Source: Heterodera schachtii (taxonomy: Eukaryota; Nematoda; Chromadorea; Rhabditida; Heteroderidae). Taken from it: DNA of 64,000 nucleotides. The DNA lies in the NCBI GenBank assembly GCA_023374025.1, contig SIJG01000045.1, positions 310,001 through 374,000 on the forward strand, written 5' to 3'. Under the pieces are notes generated by a model, which did no database searches, was not told where the DNA came from, and saw only the letters and a program-made list of their open reading frames with translations. Shown here one piece after another: positions 1-10,735 of this stretch (its first letter is position 1; every line of letters starts with the position of its first letter). Both the position numbers and the translations under genes were made by a program.

Positions 1-3000
1 TTAATTATAATCTCGGAATTTTAAACCAATTTGTTATCGAAGAGAAACATCTGAGTGTCAACTTAATTCACAGAGAACGCCAACAGTTAAAGTAAGATAA
101 TAAAAAGAAGTAAAAATGAACTAAAACCAAAAAGAAAAAGTCATTAAATTAACAAATTTTACATTCCAACTTTGCAAAATGTTATCAAGGCTTTTGTGCT
201 AGAAAACCCATCATAAGGGGGAAGAAATTTATTTAAAAAGAGATAAATGTTAAAACTTAAATCTTATTTTAAATATTTAAAATTAATGCTATTTCAAAAT
301 TAAATTGTTAAAAACAAACGCTTGGTTAAGTGTAAAAAGCAAAAAATCTACAAAAAATTATATGGAAATTAAAATTATAAAGGAAATATAAAGAATTTAA
401 AAAATGATGAAAAAATAATAAACTCACAATAAAGAATCCTATATTTTTCCTTGTATAAAATATATAAAATGATAAAAAAGGGTCCGAATGAGGATAACAT
501 CATTCATTTAATAAACAATAAGAATCAAGAGAAATTAATGCTTTTCAATTAATTTTGAGTTTTAATATCACTTTTTAAATTAAGAAAATGGCTGATATAT
601 GATAAAATGTAAACCAGAACAACTGTCTTAACTATTATAAGAATTTTAAAGAAAAAAACAAAATAGACAGATATATTTGGATAAAAGCCATTAATACGAA
701 CATAAATTAAAACAAAAATCAAAAACTACCTACATAATAATTATAATTACGTTCATAAAAATCAAACAGCTAATAAAATACTATTCCTTCTAGCTGGAGA
801 AAGGGGATTTTATCGTGAGTAAATAAATAATTGTCATGAAATTCTTATTTATAAATTTTTTAAAAATGCTGTAAACCAATCAAAAAATGAAGGTGTTACA
901 GAACACAAGTTTATATTTACAAATGTATAAATTGTCCAAAAATTAACTAATAAAGGAATAAATTAAATATAAAAATTCATATTATAGAGGATAAATTATA
1001 ATTTATTACGCATAAATAAATTTATATTCATATCTCAAAATTGAATGCTATTACTTAAATCAAATTAGAAGCAGAAATATTTTTAATTTTTACAAGTTTT
1101 TATGAAAGAAATACAAAAATTTATTCGCTGCATATTTAAATAGAATTCAGCAACAATTATAATTAAAATTAGTTTAATATAAAATAAAATCGGACAAATG
1201 CAATTTTTTAGTTTATGCATTTGAACAAATTAATAATTTCCGAATACTTTTTATCGGGGAAAATTGAAAATTAAGAAAAAAATAAAAAGTAATGGAAAAT
1301 AACAAAAATGTTTAATAAAATAAACAGAATAAATATGATGAAAAAAGTTACATATGGACATAAGATAGAATTAGTACTATTTGGCTATAAAAAATTGTTG
1401 CATTCGACTGCAAATGAACAAGATCAGTCAATTGAAAGGACGAAGAAAATGAGTCAAAAAATTTTGAAATTTACGAGATGGACATTTAAAATAAAATAAA
1501 ACGTTTAAATAAAAATAAAAAATCAATTCAAAATAGGAACTTTATTCATTCAAAAAAAAACAAGAAAAAGATATATAAGCAACACAAAAATATGACAGAT
1601 AATATTCAAAAAAATATATTCCCAAAAACTTAATTATTATAGAAATTAAATATTAATAGAGTGAAATTTTTAAAATTCCCCAATTTAAGAATATCTTATC
1701 TTATAACGAAAAAAATAAAACAGAAAATAAAAAGCAATGAATGCTCACATATAAATCCATGAGAAAATATATTTAAAACTTGGAAATATTAATATTTCTT
1801 TGAAAAAAACTATGCTAAATATTTTATATGATAATTCATAATTTTAAAAAATTACAATAATTCGGAGAATGCATTGTTCGCAAGAGAAACTGGGACCGGG
1901 CGCTGCTGGGCCTTCCACATGGACGTATCAGCATCGAATATTGACCCATGACTCGAGAACAAATGTAAGGCGAAATTTGGACTCTTTTTAAATGCTCGTT
2001 TACCTTAATTGTTATTAAAAGCTGTACTTTTTTCCGACAGTGCTGACATGCGCATGCCGAGAAAGAAATATGAAATTTGATTAATTTGAAAGTTTTTCAA
2101 ATTTTTAATTTATGCATTTGCTAAGAAATTCAAAAAATATCAATATAAACTAAATTTTACAATTTCAAAATTGAATTAATATTTATTTAAGAGTAAAATT
2201 TAATTCACCGAAAAAAGCTTAATAATAAATAGAAAAATAATTGATCAATCATTAATTAATTTCAATTCATACTTCAATCATTTTAATGCAGAATTTTAAA
2301 ATAAAATCTGAAAAGCTTAATAAATAACGGTATTAAATACAATAAACAATATGAAAATAAATACCAGAACAAAATTCTAAAAGGCGATTACATCTCTCAG
2401 CGTGTGCTAACACTTATACCATAGTCTGTATAACATATTAGTATAATTAGAAAGCAATTAAAACCAGCTGGGCAAACCGTTAGCAATATCTTACTATTCA
2501 ATCAAGGTGTAAAAAATTAAAATTAAAGATAAAGCAAAAAATTTAAATTTTGTATAAATAACAAAAAACGGTAGTTTTAATGCCAAAGAACAAATGTGAG
2601 TGACAAATATTTAAAATAGAAGTAAGAAAGAATAATTAATTAAATATATTCAAATCTATTATGATATAACATTTAAAAAGTTGATTAAAACATTAAAATA
2701 AATAACAGCTTTAAAATAGAAAACGAGTGAATCTTAACTAATAAAAATTTTTTAAATGATTAAATATGAAAAAATTCAATAAATAATTAAAATTTTTATA
2801 TATTAAATTTTTACCGATATCAGAGGATTCAAAAGATTTCTAAAATAAAATGTAAATTCTGAGATAAATTACTTTGCATGAACTTATAGACGCCGAACCA
2901 ATTGTTCTAAAAATGGAAAAATTTGCCATTTATCAAGAGATTTACCAAAAATTACTAAGAAGCCATTAACAGGATCATCGGCATGTGAAATTTAAATATT

Positions 3001-3590
3001 GTAACACTAAAAATTTATAAATCAAAGCCAGCATAAATATTTTATAATTATATTAGTAAAAACTAAAAGAATTAATTTAAAATTGTTTTAAAGTAAAAAA
3101 ATACATGCCTTCTTTTTAACAAAAATATATAGAAAAAAGAGAAAATTAAAAAATAAAAATAACCAATTTTATTAATTAGTAAATACTTGAGTCCATAACA
3201 AAATATAAAAATTAATTATGAAAAAAACACTCTAATTTTTTTAATATAAGTTTAACCTTCAAAAATAGTTTATAGAATTAAGTGATTTAAGGGATTTATT
3301 TAAAAAAAAAATTGTATTAAATTTTGATTATTTTGACTACAAAATAACTATTATTTTATTTTTTACTTTTTAAATTAAGAATTTTTCAATGAAGCAAAAT
3401 GCACAAAAAATAGCATTATCATACAAAGTTATAGAAATTAATTTAAGTATTTCATAAAATTTAAAAAAGATTATATGAGAAATAAAATAGAAATAATAGA
3501 TAAAAAAAATGTATTTTCAACTATTATTATTAATAATCATTTTAATGAAGAAAGGCCAAAATATTAATTTATTAGAGTAGTTACCCACAA
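1..3590. other. AT-rich intergenic DNA, A-rich on the + strand
   Basis: No coding region can be supported. The + strand carries many more A runs than T runs. The one open frame of note (1308-1499, 63 residues) has the lysine, isoleucine and asparagine content expected from AT-rich noise. A patch at about 1862-2060 is clearly richer in GC than its surroundings and includes a GGGACCGGGC stretch similar to the motif that builds the hAT-type element at 41.5 kb. It may be a small repeat insertion, but no ends were found. Confidence 0.6.
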
Positions 3591-3645
3591 CATTTCCGCC
3601 GGATTACGGTAGCCCCCCATACCTATGGGATGGCTGCAGGCCAAC

Positions 3646-3705
3646 TGAGCGCCAGCCATTTGAGCGCCAGCCAAGTGAGCGCGGGCCATCTGAGCGCCAA
3701 AATTT
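3646..3705. repeat. 15 bp minisatellite, about 4 copies
   Basis: Four consecutive copies of a 15 bp unit of the form TGAGCGCCAGCCATT. Because 15 is a multiple of three, the open frame from 3630 reads a repeating five-residue pattern (LSASH, LSASQ, VSAGH). This looks like a translated minisatellite and not a gene, since the frame then runs into the adjacent low-complexity T tracts. Confidence 0.7.
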
Positions 3706-3729
3706 TTCAGTACCGAAGCCAAAACCTAT

Positions 3730-3893
3730 TGCGACTTTTTCTTACTGCGCGACTTTATGCAAATTTTTTTATTGATTTTTTTTTGCCAACCCAAACCTAT
3801 TGCAGGGGTGCGCGACTTTTTTTTTTGCTGCGCGATTTTTTTTCTTACTGCGCGACTTTTTTTTACTGCGCGACTTTATGCAAATTTTTTAAT
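3730..3893. repeat. Low-complexity repeat with TGCGCGAC + poly-T units
   Basis: A series of units built from CTGCGCGAC followed by a T tract of 4-10 bases. The longer phrase CTGCGCGACTTTATGCAAAT occurs twice (about 3747 and 3856), so the block has been partly duplicated. No coding role is visible. Confidence 0.6.
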
Positions 3894-3989
3894 TAATTTA
3901 AATTTAATTTTTAATTAATTTTTAAACATCTTAAAGGTCAAACATCTTAAGACACTAAATTTAAATTCATTTAAAATTCATCAAAAATT

Positions 3990-4060
3990 CCCCGCACCAA
4001 GCGGATCCGAACCCCAGAGGGGCGGCCAGACTGACGCACTAACCACTCGGCCACACTGGC
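3990..4060 (-). pseudogene. Decayed tRNA-like sequence with A and B boxes
   Basis: Read on the minus strand from 4060, the sequence starts like a tRNA: a GCCAGTG acceptor strand, then an A box TGGCCGAGTGG that fits the pol III consensus, and later GGTTCGGATCC, one base from the usual GGTTCGANTCC B box. The length (71) is right for a tRNA without a long variable arm. The D stem is imperfect, the anticodon stem does not pair and the acceptor 3' strand matches only in part, so no anticodon can be assigned. It is best read as a tRNA pseudogene or the head of a tRNA-derived SINE. Confidence 0.55.
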
Positions 4061-4102
4061 AATAGGAACGAATGCTTTAATTTGCTCTCATAAAGGGAAA
4101 AA

Positions 4103-4231
4103 ATGACGTCATCACTGCTGCAGCAGCCAATGAGAAGCAAGAATGTCTGCCCCTATGAGCGAGACAACTATGGCGAGATAGTGTGGCGAGAGTCCATTGC
4201 AACGAGAAGGATGTCGAGAGTGGCAAAAGAG
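4103..4231 (+). CDS. Possible orphan exon of unknown gene
   Basis: An open frame begins with ATG at 4103, runs 43 codons and reaches a strong splice donor, G|GTGAGT, at 4232. The stretch is much richer in GC than its flanks. The predicted peptide has two cysteines about 30 residues apart (CPYERD...KEC) and many charged residues. No partner exon was found, and the cyclin start lies 2.2 kb downstream beyond a tandem array. A palindromic CRE-like TGACGTCA overlaps the start (4104-4111) and a CCAAT box lies at 4127, so the segment could instead be promoter DNA. Family unknown. Confidence 0.2.
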
Positions 4232-4236
4232 TGTGG

Positions 4237-4690
4237 TGAGTTGAATTTGCAAAATAATTAAAATTATTTATTTATTTATTTATTCCATAAATTTATATTT
4301 TATTTCATAGTAAATTTTCTTAGGCCTTTTATTTAATAGATATTTTATTTTAAACTTGTCATCATTTAAATAATAACAAATATTTATCTTTTGAATTTGC
4401 AAAATAATTACATTTATTTATTTATTTATTCCATTAATTTTATATTTTATTTCATAAGTAAATTTTCCTAAGCCTTTTATTTTTTTTTATCAAAATTTAA
4501 TTTATTTTTTGTTGAATAATAATAATTATTTTTCTAAAAAAAATAATAAATACTTTATTTAAACTTATTATTATTTAAATAATAACAAATATTTATCTTT
4601 TAAATTTGCAAATAATTAAAATTATTTATTTATTCCATATTTATATTTTGTTGCATAAGTAAATTTTTCCTGAGCTTTTCTTTTTTTATC
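4237..4690. repeat. Diverged AT-rich tandem repeat, 3 copies
   Basis: Three related stretches begin at about 4237, 4388 and 4597. Each contains a TTTGCAAA-ATAATTA core followed by TTATTTATT, TTCCAT, TATATTT, CATAAGTAAATTTT and a CTTTT tail. Spacing is uneven (about 150 and 210 bp) because of insertions between the shared parts. Confidence 0.6.
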
Positions 4691-4794
4691 AAAATAATAT
4701 TCTAAAAATAATAATGAATATTTTTATTTAAACTAACAAATTAATAAATATTTATTTTGAATCTTTTTTTAAGAAATAATTAAATTTATTTATT

Positions 4795-6235
4795 GTGAAT
4801 TTACTCATCAAATTTGATTTCACCAGTACACATTAAAGGGGCCAAACAAACAAACAATTAACTATCAAAGGGAGAATTGCGGGAAGGGTGTCAAATAAAT
4901 CAATTAACATGATTATTTGACATTTTCACTTTAGAATGGAAAAGAATTGGGGGATCGTAAAATAAAAATTAAAAAATTAAAATTAATTTAAAACTGATTA
5001 AGTATTATTCTAAAATTAATAATAAATGTTTCATTTTAAACTCAAAAATAAATTTAAAAAATTATTTATTTATTTCTTAATAAAATGTTACTTTTTCATG
5101 CATAATTAATGTACCGCCCCAGTTTATTAAAAGCAGTTTCTTTTGTTTATTGTTGAAGAACTTTTCTCCTCGTCATCAAATTTTGTATTTTTATCGCTCA
5201 CATAATTGCAGCACTCCTTAAGCGGGCCAAATAAATAAATCAATTATCAAAAGGGAAGGGTGGTGGAAAGGTGCCCTATAAAGAAAACAATTAAAGGAAT
5301 TTTCTTAATTAATTAAAAGGATTTATAAACTGTTCTTTATCAAACAAAAATTTACAAAAAACTTAAAATAAATAATTAATTTAATTTTAAACCTTAATAG
5401 TAATAATTATATTTTAAATTCATAAATAAATAATTATTTTTCATTAAAATTTATTATTATTATTTTTTTTGTAACCAATTAATTTACAGCTTTACTTTTG
5501 AACAAAATTAACAACCAATAATTTATTTATTTGTTTTTAAGAACATTTTATTTATAAGCTCAAATTAATTCCGGTACTCTTTAAGGGGGCTAAACAAAAT
5601 CAATTATCAAATGAAAAGAGTGCGGGAAGGCCGTCAAATAAACAAATCAATTAACATTATTTTTACTAATTTTTGCTTTTGAATGAAAAGAATTGGGGGG
5701 GGGGGTTATAAAATAAAAATTAATAAACTAAATTTAATTTAAAATTATTAATTATTATTATTATTCTAAAATTAATCATAACATATTTATTTATTCTTAC
5801 AAATAATTAAAAAATTATTTTTTCTTAATAATTATTTTTAATACATAATTTAAGTTCTGCCCCCGTTTAACTTTTGATTTTATTAAAAGAAATTAATTTA
5901 TTTTTTTGTGGTTAAAGAACTTTTCTCAACATCATAATCAAATTTTTTATTTCTATTCGTTAAAATTAATTACAGTACTCCTTAAGCGGGCTAAATAAAT
6001 AAATAAATTATCAAAAGGGAAGTGATCCCAATAAACAGATCATTAACGGGATTTTTCAGACTTGCGTTTTTAAATTTAAATAAAATGGTGGACCAAATAA
6101 CTAAAATAATAATTTATAAATTAAATTAAGTAATTAAAAAGACTTATCAAATTATTGTTATTTCTCAAATAATAAAATTATATTTTTTATTTTAAATTTA
6201 CAAATAAATTATTTATTTTTCCCATTAAAAATTTT
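4795..6235. repeat. Diverged satellite array, about 385 bp units, 4 copies
   Basis: Four copies share an anchor made of a short CTCCTTAAG-like lead, a GGGCCAAA or GGGCTAAA step, AATCAATTATCAAA and a GGGAAGGG patch. Anchors are near 4830, 5210, 5580 and 5975, about 360-400 bp apart. Between anchors lie similar AT-rich stretches, including AAGAATTGGGGG in copies 1 and 3 (the latter with an 11-base G run near 5695). The array ends shortly before the cyclin start. Confidence 0.65.
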
Positions 6236-6444
6236 TTTAACAGTTTTATTTACCTATGTCCTTACTTTTGAACGATTATATATTTTATTGAGAACTTCTC
6301 ATTGTTTATTCGATTTTTCCTGTTTTCATTGGCGGCCCGTCGTTCTCATAACACAACCTATCAATTGTTTATTTTTTCTAATCAATAAGGTTCTTTATTC
6401 ATTGCTTTTTCGGCTGACCATCAACATTTAACCCACCAAAACAA

Positions 6445-7761
6445 ATGAACCGAATTCGAAGAGCATTGACCGTAGTACACAGCAGCAATGAATCAAACAT
6501 TCCGGAGTTAAAATTCGGTGGTGGCGCAACATTGTTCCCCGCTGAATACGCCGACGACGTTGACTTCTACTTGCGACAACTCGAAAGACGCAGCCTGCTG
6601 GCCTCCGACTTTCTGTCCCGGCACAAAACCGTGGACGGACGAATGCGTCAAATTCTTGTCGATTGGCTTGTCCATGTACGTTTTAAAAAAATGTTGAAAA
6701 CTCGGTGAAATGGTTTTAATCTAGGTACAAGGCCACTTAAAGCTGACCAACAAAACGTTCAGTCTATCCGTTTACATTCTTGATCGCTCTCTGTTGGCAC
6801 TCATAGAAATCAACAAGACGAACCTGCAACTGTTGGGCGTCACCTGCATTTTCATTGCAGCCAAATTCGAAGAAATGGTCATGCCAAATGTTGCCGACTT
6901 TGTCTATGTGGCAGCAAACATGTTCAAGAAGGAGCACATCATGTGGATGGAACCGCGGGTGAATAGGGAAGATTTTTGGGGGTACCCCCCAAATCTCACC
7001 GGCGAATTTTTTTAAATAAGTAAACATTATTAATTTTTTAAGAAATGAAGTTGAAATGTTTTTCTTCAAAATTTCAAAAAATTAGTCATAACTTTGTGTG
7101 CGCATTATAAAGGTGCTGTCCGGGCTCAAGTTCAACCTCAGCGTGCCGTACGCCGTGCAGTTTCTGCATCGCTATCGCTTCTACACTTCGCCGTCAAAGA
7201 GTGTGTGGGCTTTTGCGAAGTTCGTCAGTGAAGTTGCCCTGGTCTGCTACGCGCTGGCCCACTTCCCTCCTTCCGTTGTTGCCGCCGTGTCGCTCAATTT
7301 AGCTGCGTTTGCATACGGATGCCCGCTGCAGTCGCCCGAGCTGTTCGTGAACGTCTTCCGAATGTCCGAGGCAGCCGTGGAGCGTATTTCACGCTCATTC
7401 GTCGACCATGTAATTTAAATTCTGGTTTTTAAGCTCAATAAAGCTACTTTCCAGGATTATTAATTAAATTTTACGGGTTTTAATTAGCCCGGTCCCAGCA
7501 TTTTTTGAAAATTCATGTCTTTAATAGGTACTATAAAAAAATTTCCGTTGTGGGTTTTTGCTTCCGTCCATAAAGTTCACTAGACTTAATTTAACACGCT
7601 CGCGTGCTTTGTGATTTTATTTTCCTTCAATTTTCCAGGTCATTCAATTTCTCGACCCCACCGCGAAGCTTGGAGCCCTGCGCGAGAAGTACCGGCACCA
7701 CTTTGTCATCACCAACGAACAGTTGTGCCTTCTCCGCGACTTTGGGGGCAACCATCGTTAG
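6445..7761 (+). CDS. Mitotic (B-type-like) cyclin
   Basis: Regulatory subunit that activates a cyclin-dependent kinase, as expected of mitotic cyclins. Exons: 6445-6675, 6725-6958, 7113-7409, 7639-7761; introns are GT-AG, all in phase 0, giving 294 residues. The cyclin box begins near residue 65 with the hallmark MRQILVDWLVHV; then LQLLGVTCIFIAAKFEEM and PNVADFVYV follow the B-type pattern. Exon 3 holds LKFNLSVPYAVQFLHRYRF and the second cyclin fold; exon 4 holds the tail ending at TAG 7761. Removing intron 2 gives the spacing seen in animal cyclin B between the ME and LKF..L blocks. The N-terminal part is short; an RxxL at residues 5-8 could be a reduced destruction box. Further 5' exons cannot be excluded. 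An AATAAA lies about 80 bp past the stop. Exons are far richer in GC than the flanks. Cyclin A is a less likely alternative. Confidence 0.88.
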
Positions 7762-8626
7762 ACAGAAAAAGGACGGACAGCTCGCTGATTTTTCCTTAAT
7801 TGTAACCCCTAAAATGGTTCTTGTGCTTTCATTTAACAAAATAAACTACAATTATAAATTTTTGTACGATGTTTGAAAGAAATTAATTTTTTAAGCGAAT
7901 TCGCTGAGTTTTCGCCCACATTTTAGAAACTGTCCAGACCCTTTTCGAGCCGTTTTTCATCACTAATTGGATGCTCTGTTTGGGGAAAAAATAAATAAAT
8001 GAAAATTATTAAGAAAAAAATGTGTCACTTTAATTGTGTTTTTCTTCTGCCTTTGCCACTCTCTACACTTCAACCTTTGCCAGTCTCGTACCCACAGCTT
8101 TTTTCCCCAAGGCTTCTTTCTCATTTCCTTCTTTTCCCTTGCCAATTTCTCATCCCCTGCCTTCTTTTCCTTTGCCAATTTCTCATCCCAAGCCTTCTTT
8201 TGCCTGCAAAGTTCTCATCCCATGCCTTCTTTTCCCTTGAGTTTTCTTCTGCCTTCAAGCTGTCCTATTCTGCCATGCGCCGCTTCTCATATCCCTCGGA
8301 CCTTTTGGTACACGGAAACGGTATTACCTGCTGCTGTAAAGGTGAACAATTACATATTGTGGATTCCCTGTACCAAACTTAACATAAAAAGGACCCAAAA
8401 GCCATGTCTTTTCCCCGCATTTTTGGGTAAATTATGCCTGACAACACAAAACAATCACCCGGCCCCAGCGAGCACAAACGTCTTAGGCAAATGTGTTTTT
8501 AATTTTTTTTATTTCCAACAAAGCCTGGCTTATTGCTCGGCAGAAGTACAAAGAAAAATTTTGTCATTTGACCAACAAGTATAAATTTTTCAAAAAGGTC
8601 CTTATATTCTGGTGTGCCAACTCGGT
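7762..8626. other. Spacer between convergent genes, with a coding-like minisatellite relic
   Basis: Holds the 3' flank of the cyclin gene and, on the other strand, the flank of the AT-hook gene (a minus-strand AATAAA at 8508-8513 lies about 115 bp after its stop). The middle is the 33 bp minisatellite listed separately. Long open frames here on both strands are by-products of that repeat. Confidence 0.5.
8127..8259 (-). repeat. 33 bp minisatellite encoding an 11-residue lysine-rich repeat
   Basis: Four units starting at 8127, 8160, 8193 and 8225, each opening with CCTTCTTTT on the + strand; the third is one base shorter. On the minus strand each unit reads an 11-residue pattern such as EKKAGDEKLAR, typical of a charged helix or coiled coil. 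The one-base difference changes frame between units, so no continuous protein results. It may be the remains of an exon coding for a repetitive helical region, or a plain minisatellite. Confidence 0.6.
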
Positions 8627-9337
8627 TCATTTTTCTTCATCTTTGGTCCATCGGAAACTCTTTGCCATCGTTGTCGTTGCCGATTCATCCTTCTTTTTAT
8701 GCTTCAAGATCAGATCGGTGCAGTCAAAGTTCAGCTTTGCACAGTCATGGCAAAACGATTGGGCAAACACAAGTCGCTGCTGTTGCTCGCCATTCTGATT
8801 GATGAGTTTGAAACTGCTCTTTCCCTGCCGGAAATTTTCGCCACGACACTCATCGCACATGAACGTGAACACACCATACTAAACATTTTGCCAATTTTTA
8901 ACAAAATTTTGTTAAAAACCTTGGGGCGACCCAATTTCCAAAATATGGAAGGGTAGTCAAACACATTTTTCGGTTGTTTTTTGGGCGATTCAGCCACTAA
9001 ATTTTGCGAATTTGAGCAAATTAACAGAAAAACTTAATTACCTTCAATTTCCATGGCCTTGGCTTTCTTCACTGCGGAAGCATTTTCCTCATGGATTTTG
9101 TCCAGGCGAGGCTTCCGTCCCCTTTTTGACGGGCCCGGTTGTAGGTCAAGCAGTGTTTGGGTGTTGTTGTTGTTGCTGTTGTCTCCAATGATGCTGACGC
9201 CATCACCATTTTGAGGAGAATAATTTTCTCTTTTTGACTCATCCATTTCTTTAAAATTAAATTATTATAAAAAATTAAAAAAAATGATTACTTTTGTTCT
9301 CAAACACTAATTGGTCATGAATTTTACGCGGAGCCAT
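8627..9337 (-). CDS. Small AT-hook protein with CxxC/CxxC zinc-binding-like motif
   Basis: Family not recognised. Exons on the minus strand: 9337-9292, 9248-9042, 8996-8920, 8878-8627; introns of 43, 45 and 41 bp, all GT-AG with compatible phases, giving 193 residues. The N-terminal half is polar and asparagine-rich and contains KRGRKPRL, an AT-hook-type motif that binds AT-rich minor groove, followed by a lysine-rich stretch. The C-terminal half has MCDECRGENF, then about 30 residues later CHDCAKLNFDC, a spacing suited to one zinc site. The tail is lysine-rich and ends at TGA 8627. A nuclear, DNA-associated role is inferred. The start at 9337 uses a small first exon; an alternative in-frame ATG is at 9246. 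It converges on the cyclin gene and diverges from the Argonaute relic. Codon use is GC-richer than in the genes beyond 16 kb. Confidence 0.7.
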
Positions 9338-9512
9338 TACGATTAGGAAATAGTTTATGATTATAATTGTTAAAAGCATAAATGGACCTGCGAAAGAACA
9401 AATAATATTGATTGATGTGTGAGAGTGGTGTTAGCGCGCAGCGACCTCCAGACGCTGTGTCACTTCTTAATTAATAGGCCACGCCCATCCACAAACCAAA
9501 GACTATAGAGTA
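9338..9512. promoter_or_regulatory. Divergent intergenic spacer, possible shared promoter
   Basis: Only 175 bp separate the ATG of the AT-hook gene (minus) from the ATG of the Argonaute relic (plus). The half near the relic is GC-rich (AGCGCGCAGCGACC, then GGCCACGCCC, a GC-box-like string) and the other half is AT-rich. No TATA box is obvious. Shared control is inferred from geometry only. Confidence 0.35.
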
Positions 9513-10143
9513 ATGGTTATAGAAAGATACAAAAAGGCGCCAATTCAAACACACATTGAAACCCCAAGCCAATTTATTGATTTTTTACAGATTATGGCAC
9601 TCCCGCTAACTGCAGCCCTATCCAAACTGCTAAACTGTAAACCCGAAAATTTAGCAGAATATTTGAACAACCCTGAGGCGGTGAACAAAGCGAACGCCTA
9701 CCTGAGTGGTAAAAAACTCAAAACAACCTACCAAGGTCGTGATTCCAAGACCAAAGCGGTCAAATTTGGCACATTTTCGCTGAAAGCCGCCGCAGAAACC
9801 TACGCGTTTGAGGGATTTCTTGGCATGTTTCCAACAATTGATGTTTCGGCCTAACACACATACGCTCAGATGTCAAAGTCCAACAGTATTTCTACATAGA
9901 ACACCGGATCCGCCTACTATACCCTCAGCTCAAGTGCATTGTTGAGTACCACAACAAGGGCCCCTGCAAATACTACCCCTTGGGTATAATAAATATTGTC
10001 CGGAAAAAAATCAATAAAATCCTTCAGAGTTGTTGGCCATTGAGGAGAGCGCAGAGAGCGAACCCACCGAAAAACCTGCAGCTGAAACGGACTACCTGGA
10101 CTACTTGAACTTTCGCAGTGGCTGGCAATCAACACTCTACTGA
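9513..10143 (+). pseudogene. Argonaute PAZ domain segment
   Basis: Three open pieces: 9513-9840, 9870-9983 and 10028-10143. The first ends in ...FGTFSLKAAAETYAFEGFL; after the 29 bp interruption the frame resumes as VQQYFYIEHRIRLLYPQLKC, which fits the PAZ pattern of a YF followed by a YPxLxC block. The third starts across a GT-AG phase-1 intron and restores YYPLELL, the P-L-E block that closes PAZ in Argonautes. PAZ holds the 3' end of the guide RNA. The frame from 10028 closes at TGA 10141. A start at 9513 would lack the usual N-terminal domain; a TTTTTTACAG before 9591 also looks like a splice acceptor, so the real 5' structure is uncertain. Confidence 0.75.
9841..9869 (+). other. 29 bp interruption in the PAZ frame, flanked by GATGT repeats
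   Basis: The PAZ frame is lost at 9840 and regained exactly 29 bases later. The pentamer GATGT stands at both edges (9840-9844 and 9869-9873), so the left edge could be drawn at several positions. None of them gives a GT-AG pair with the right length; possible pairs are GT-AT or AT-AG. It is either an unusually short non-canonical intron or a small frame-breaking duplication or insertion. Confidence 0.5.
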
Positions 10144-10146
10144 CCA

Positions 10147-10735
10147 ATGAAGCGTGCAAGACAATCGGAAAAGTTGGGCGAATTCCCCGAGATTGAGTTC
10201 GCCGTCAACACAATGGGTGTGACGGTGTACTGCCCACGACACCTGCAAACGCCTCGGTTTGTGCCATGGGACCAGCCCGGGCGGTGCTCATGCTGCAGAA
10301 GCGGAACTGTCCAGCCCGAGGGGGTGACCATCTTTTCAAATCGGCTAAAAACGGACGGCGAGAACTTTGTGCCATTGGACGCAATTGGTAAACTGCCACA
10401 GGTGTTTGGCAAAACTATTGCCAATTTTTTAGTGGACTTTGCTGATCGCGCGAAATTCCGCATTAGGGCACGGAACAAGATGTTCACGCTGCCGCTGCGA
10501 CACCCGGAGGTGCACGCCGCCGGTCCGAGCGTGGAAGAAGCCGTAAAAGAAATGACTCAGATGCCATAAGCACTTATCCATTGTTGTTGTTCTGATGGAT
10601 TACCCAAAAATAAACGAAACTGAACTTGCTTTTTCCGTGGTTTTCCTCACGCAAAATCTGTTCGATAAGGCAAGGCGTGTGCCAAGGCCCAACGCCCGGT
10701 ACATCTTCCTGATGCACCGCTCAACGCCATGTTGA
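10147..10735 (+). pseudogene. Argonaute linker/MID-like segment in two frames
   Basis: The first frame (10147-10569, 140 residues) directly follows the TGA at 10141 in the same frame. Near its start, GVTVYCPRHLQTPRF resembles the G-R-x-L-x-x-P-x-x step that opens MID. The frame stops at TAA 10567; shifting by one base continues as LSIVVVLMDYP...FLTQNL to a stop at 10733, resembling the hydrophobic strand and TQ step of MID, which anchors the guide 5' end. The middle part, with cysteines at CSCC, is not clearly Argonaute. Alternatively the 140-residue frame could be a separate unknown protein. Confidence 0.45.

Noticed and set aside
1308..1499. 63-residue frame in the A-rich block
   Set aside because: Composition and length are expected by chance in AT-rich DNA; no domain, splice context or GC rise.
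6764..7069. 101-residue minus-strand frame
   Set aside because: Antisense of cyclin exon 2 and its intron.
7999..8584. Overlapping + strand frames of 127 and 182 residues
   Set aside because: Produced by reading the 33 bp minisatellite in several frames; composition is F, L, S and P repeats.
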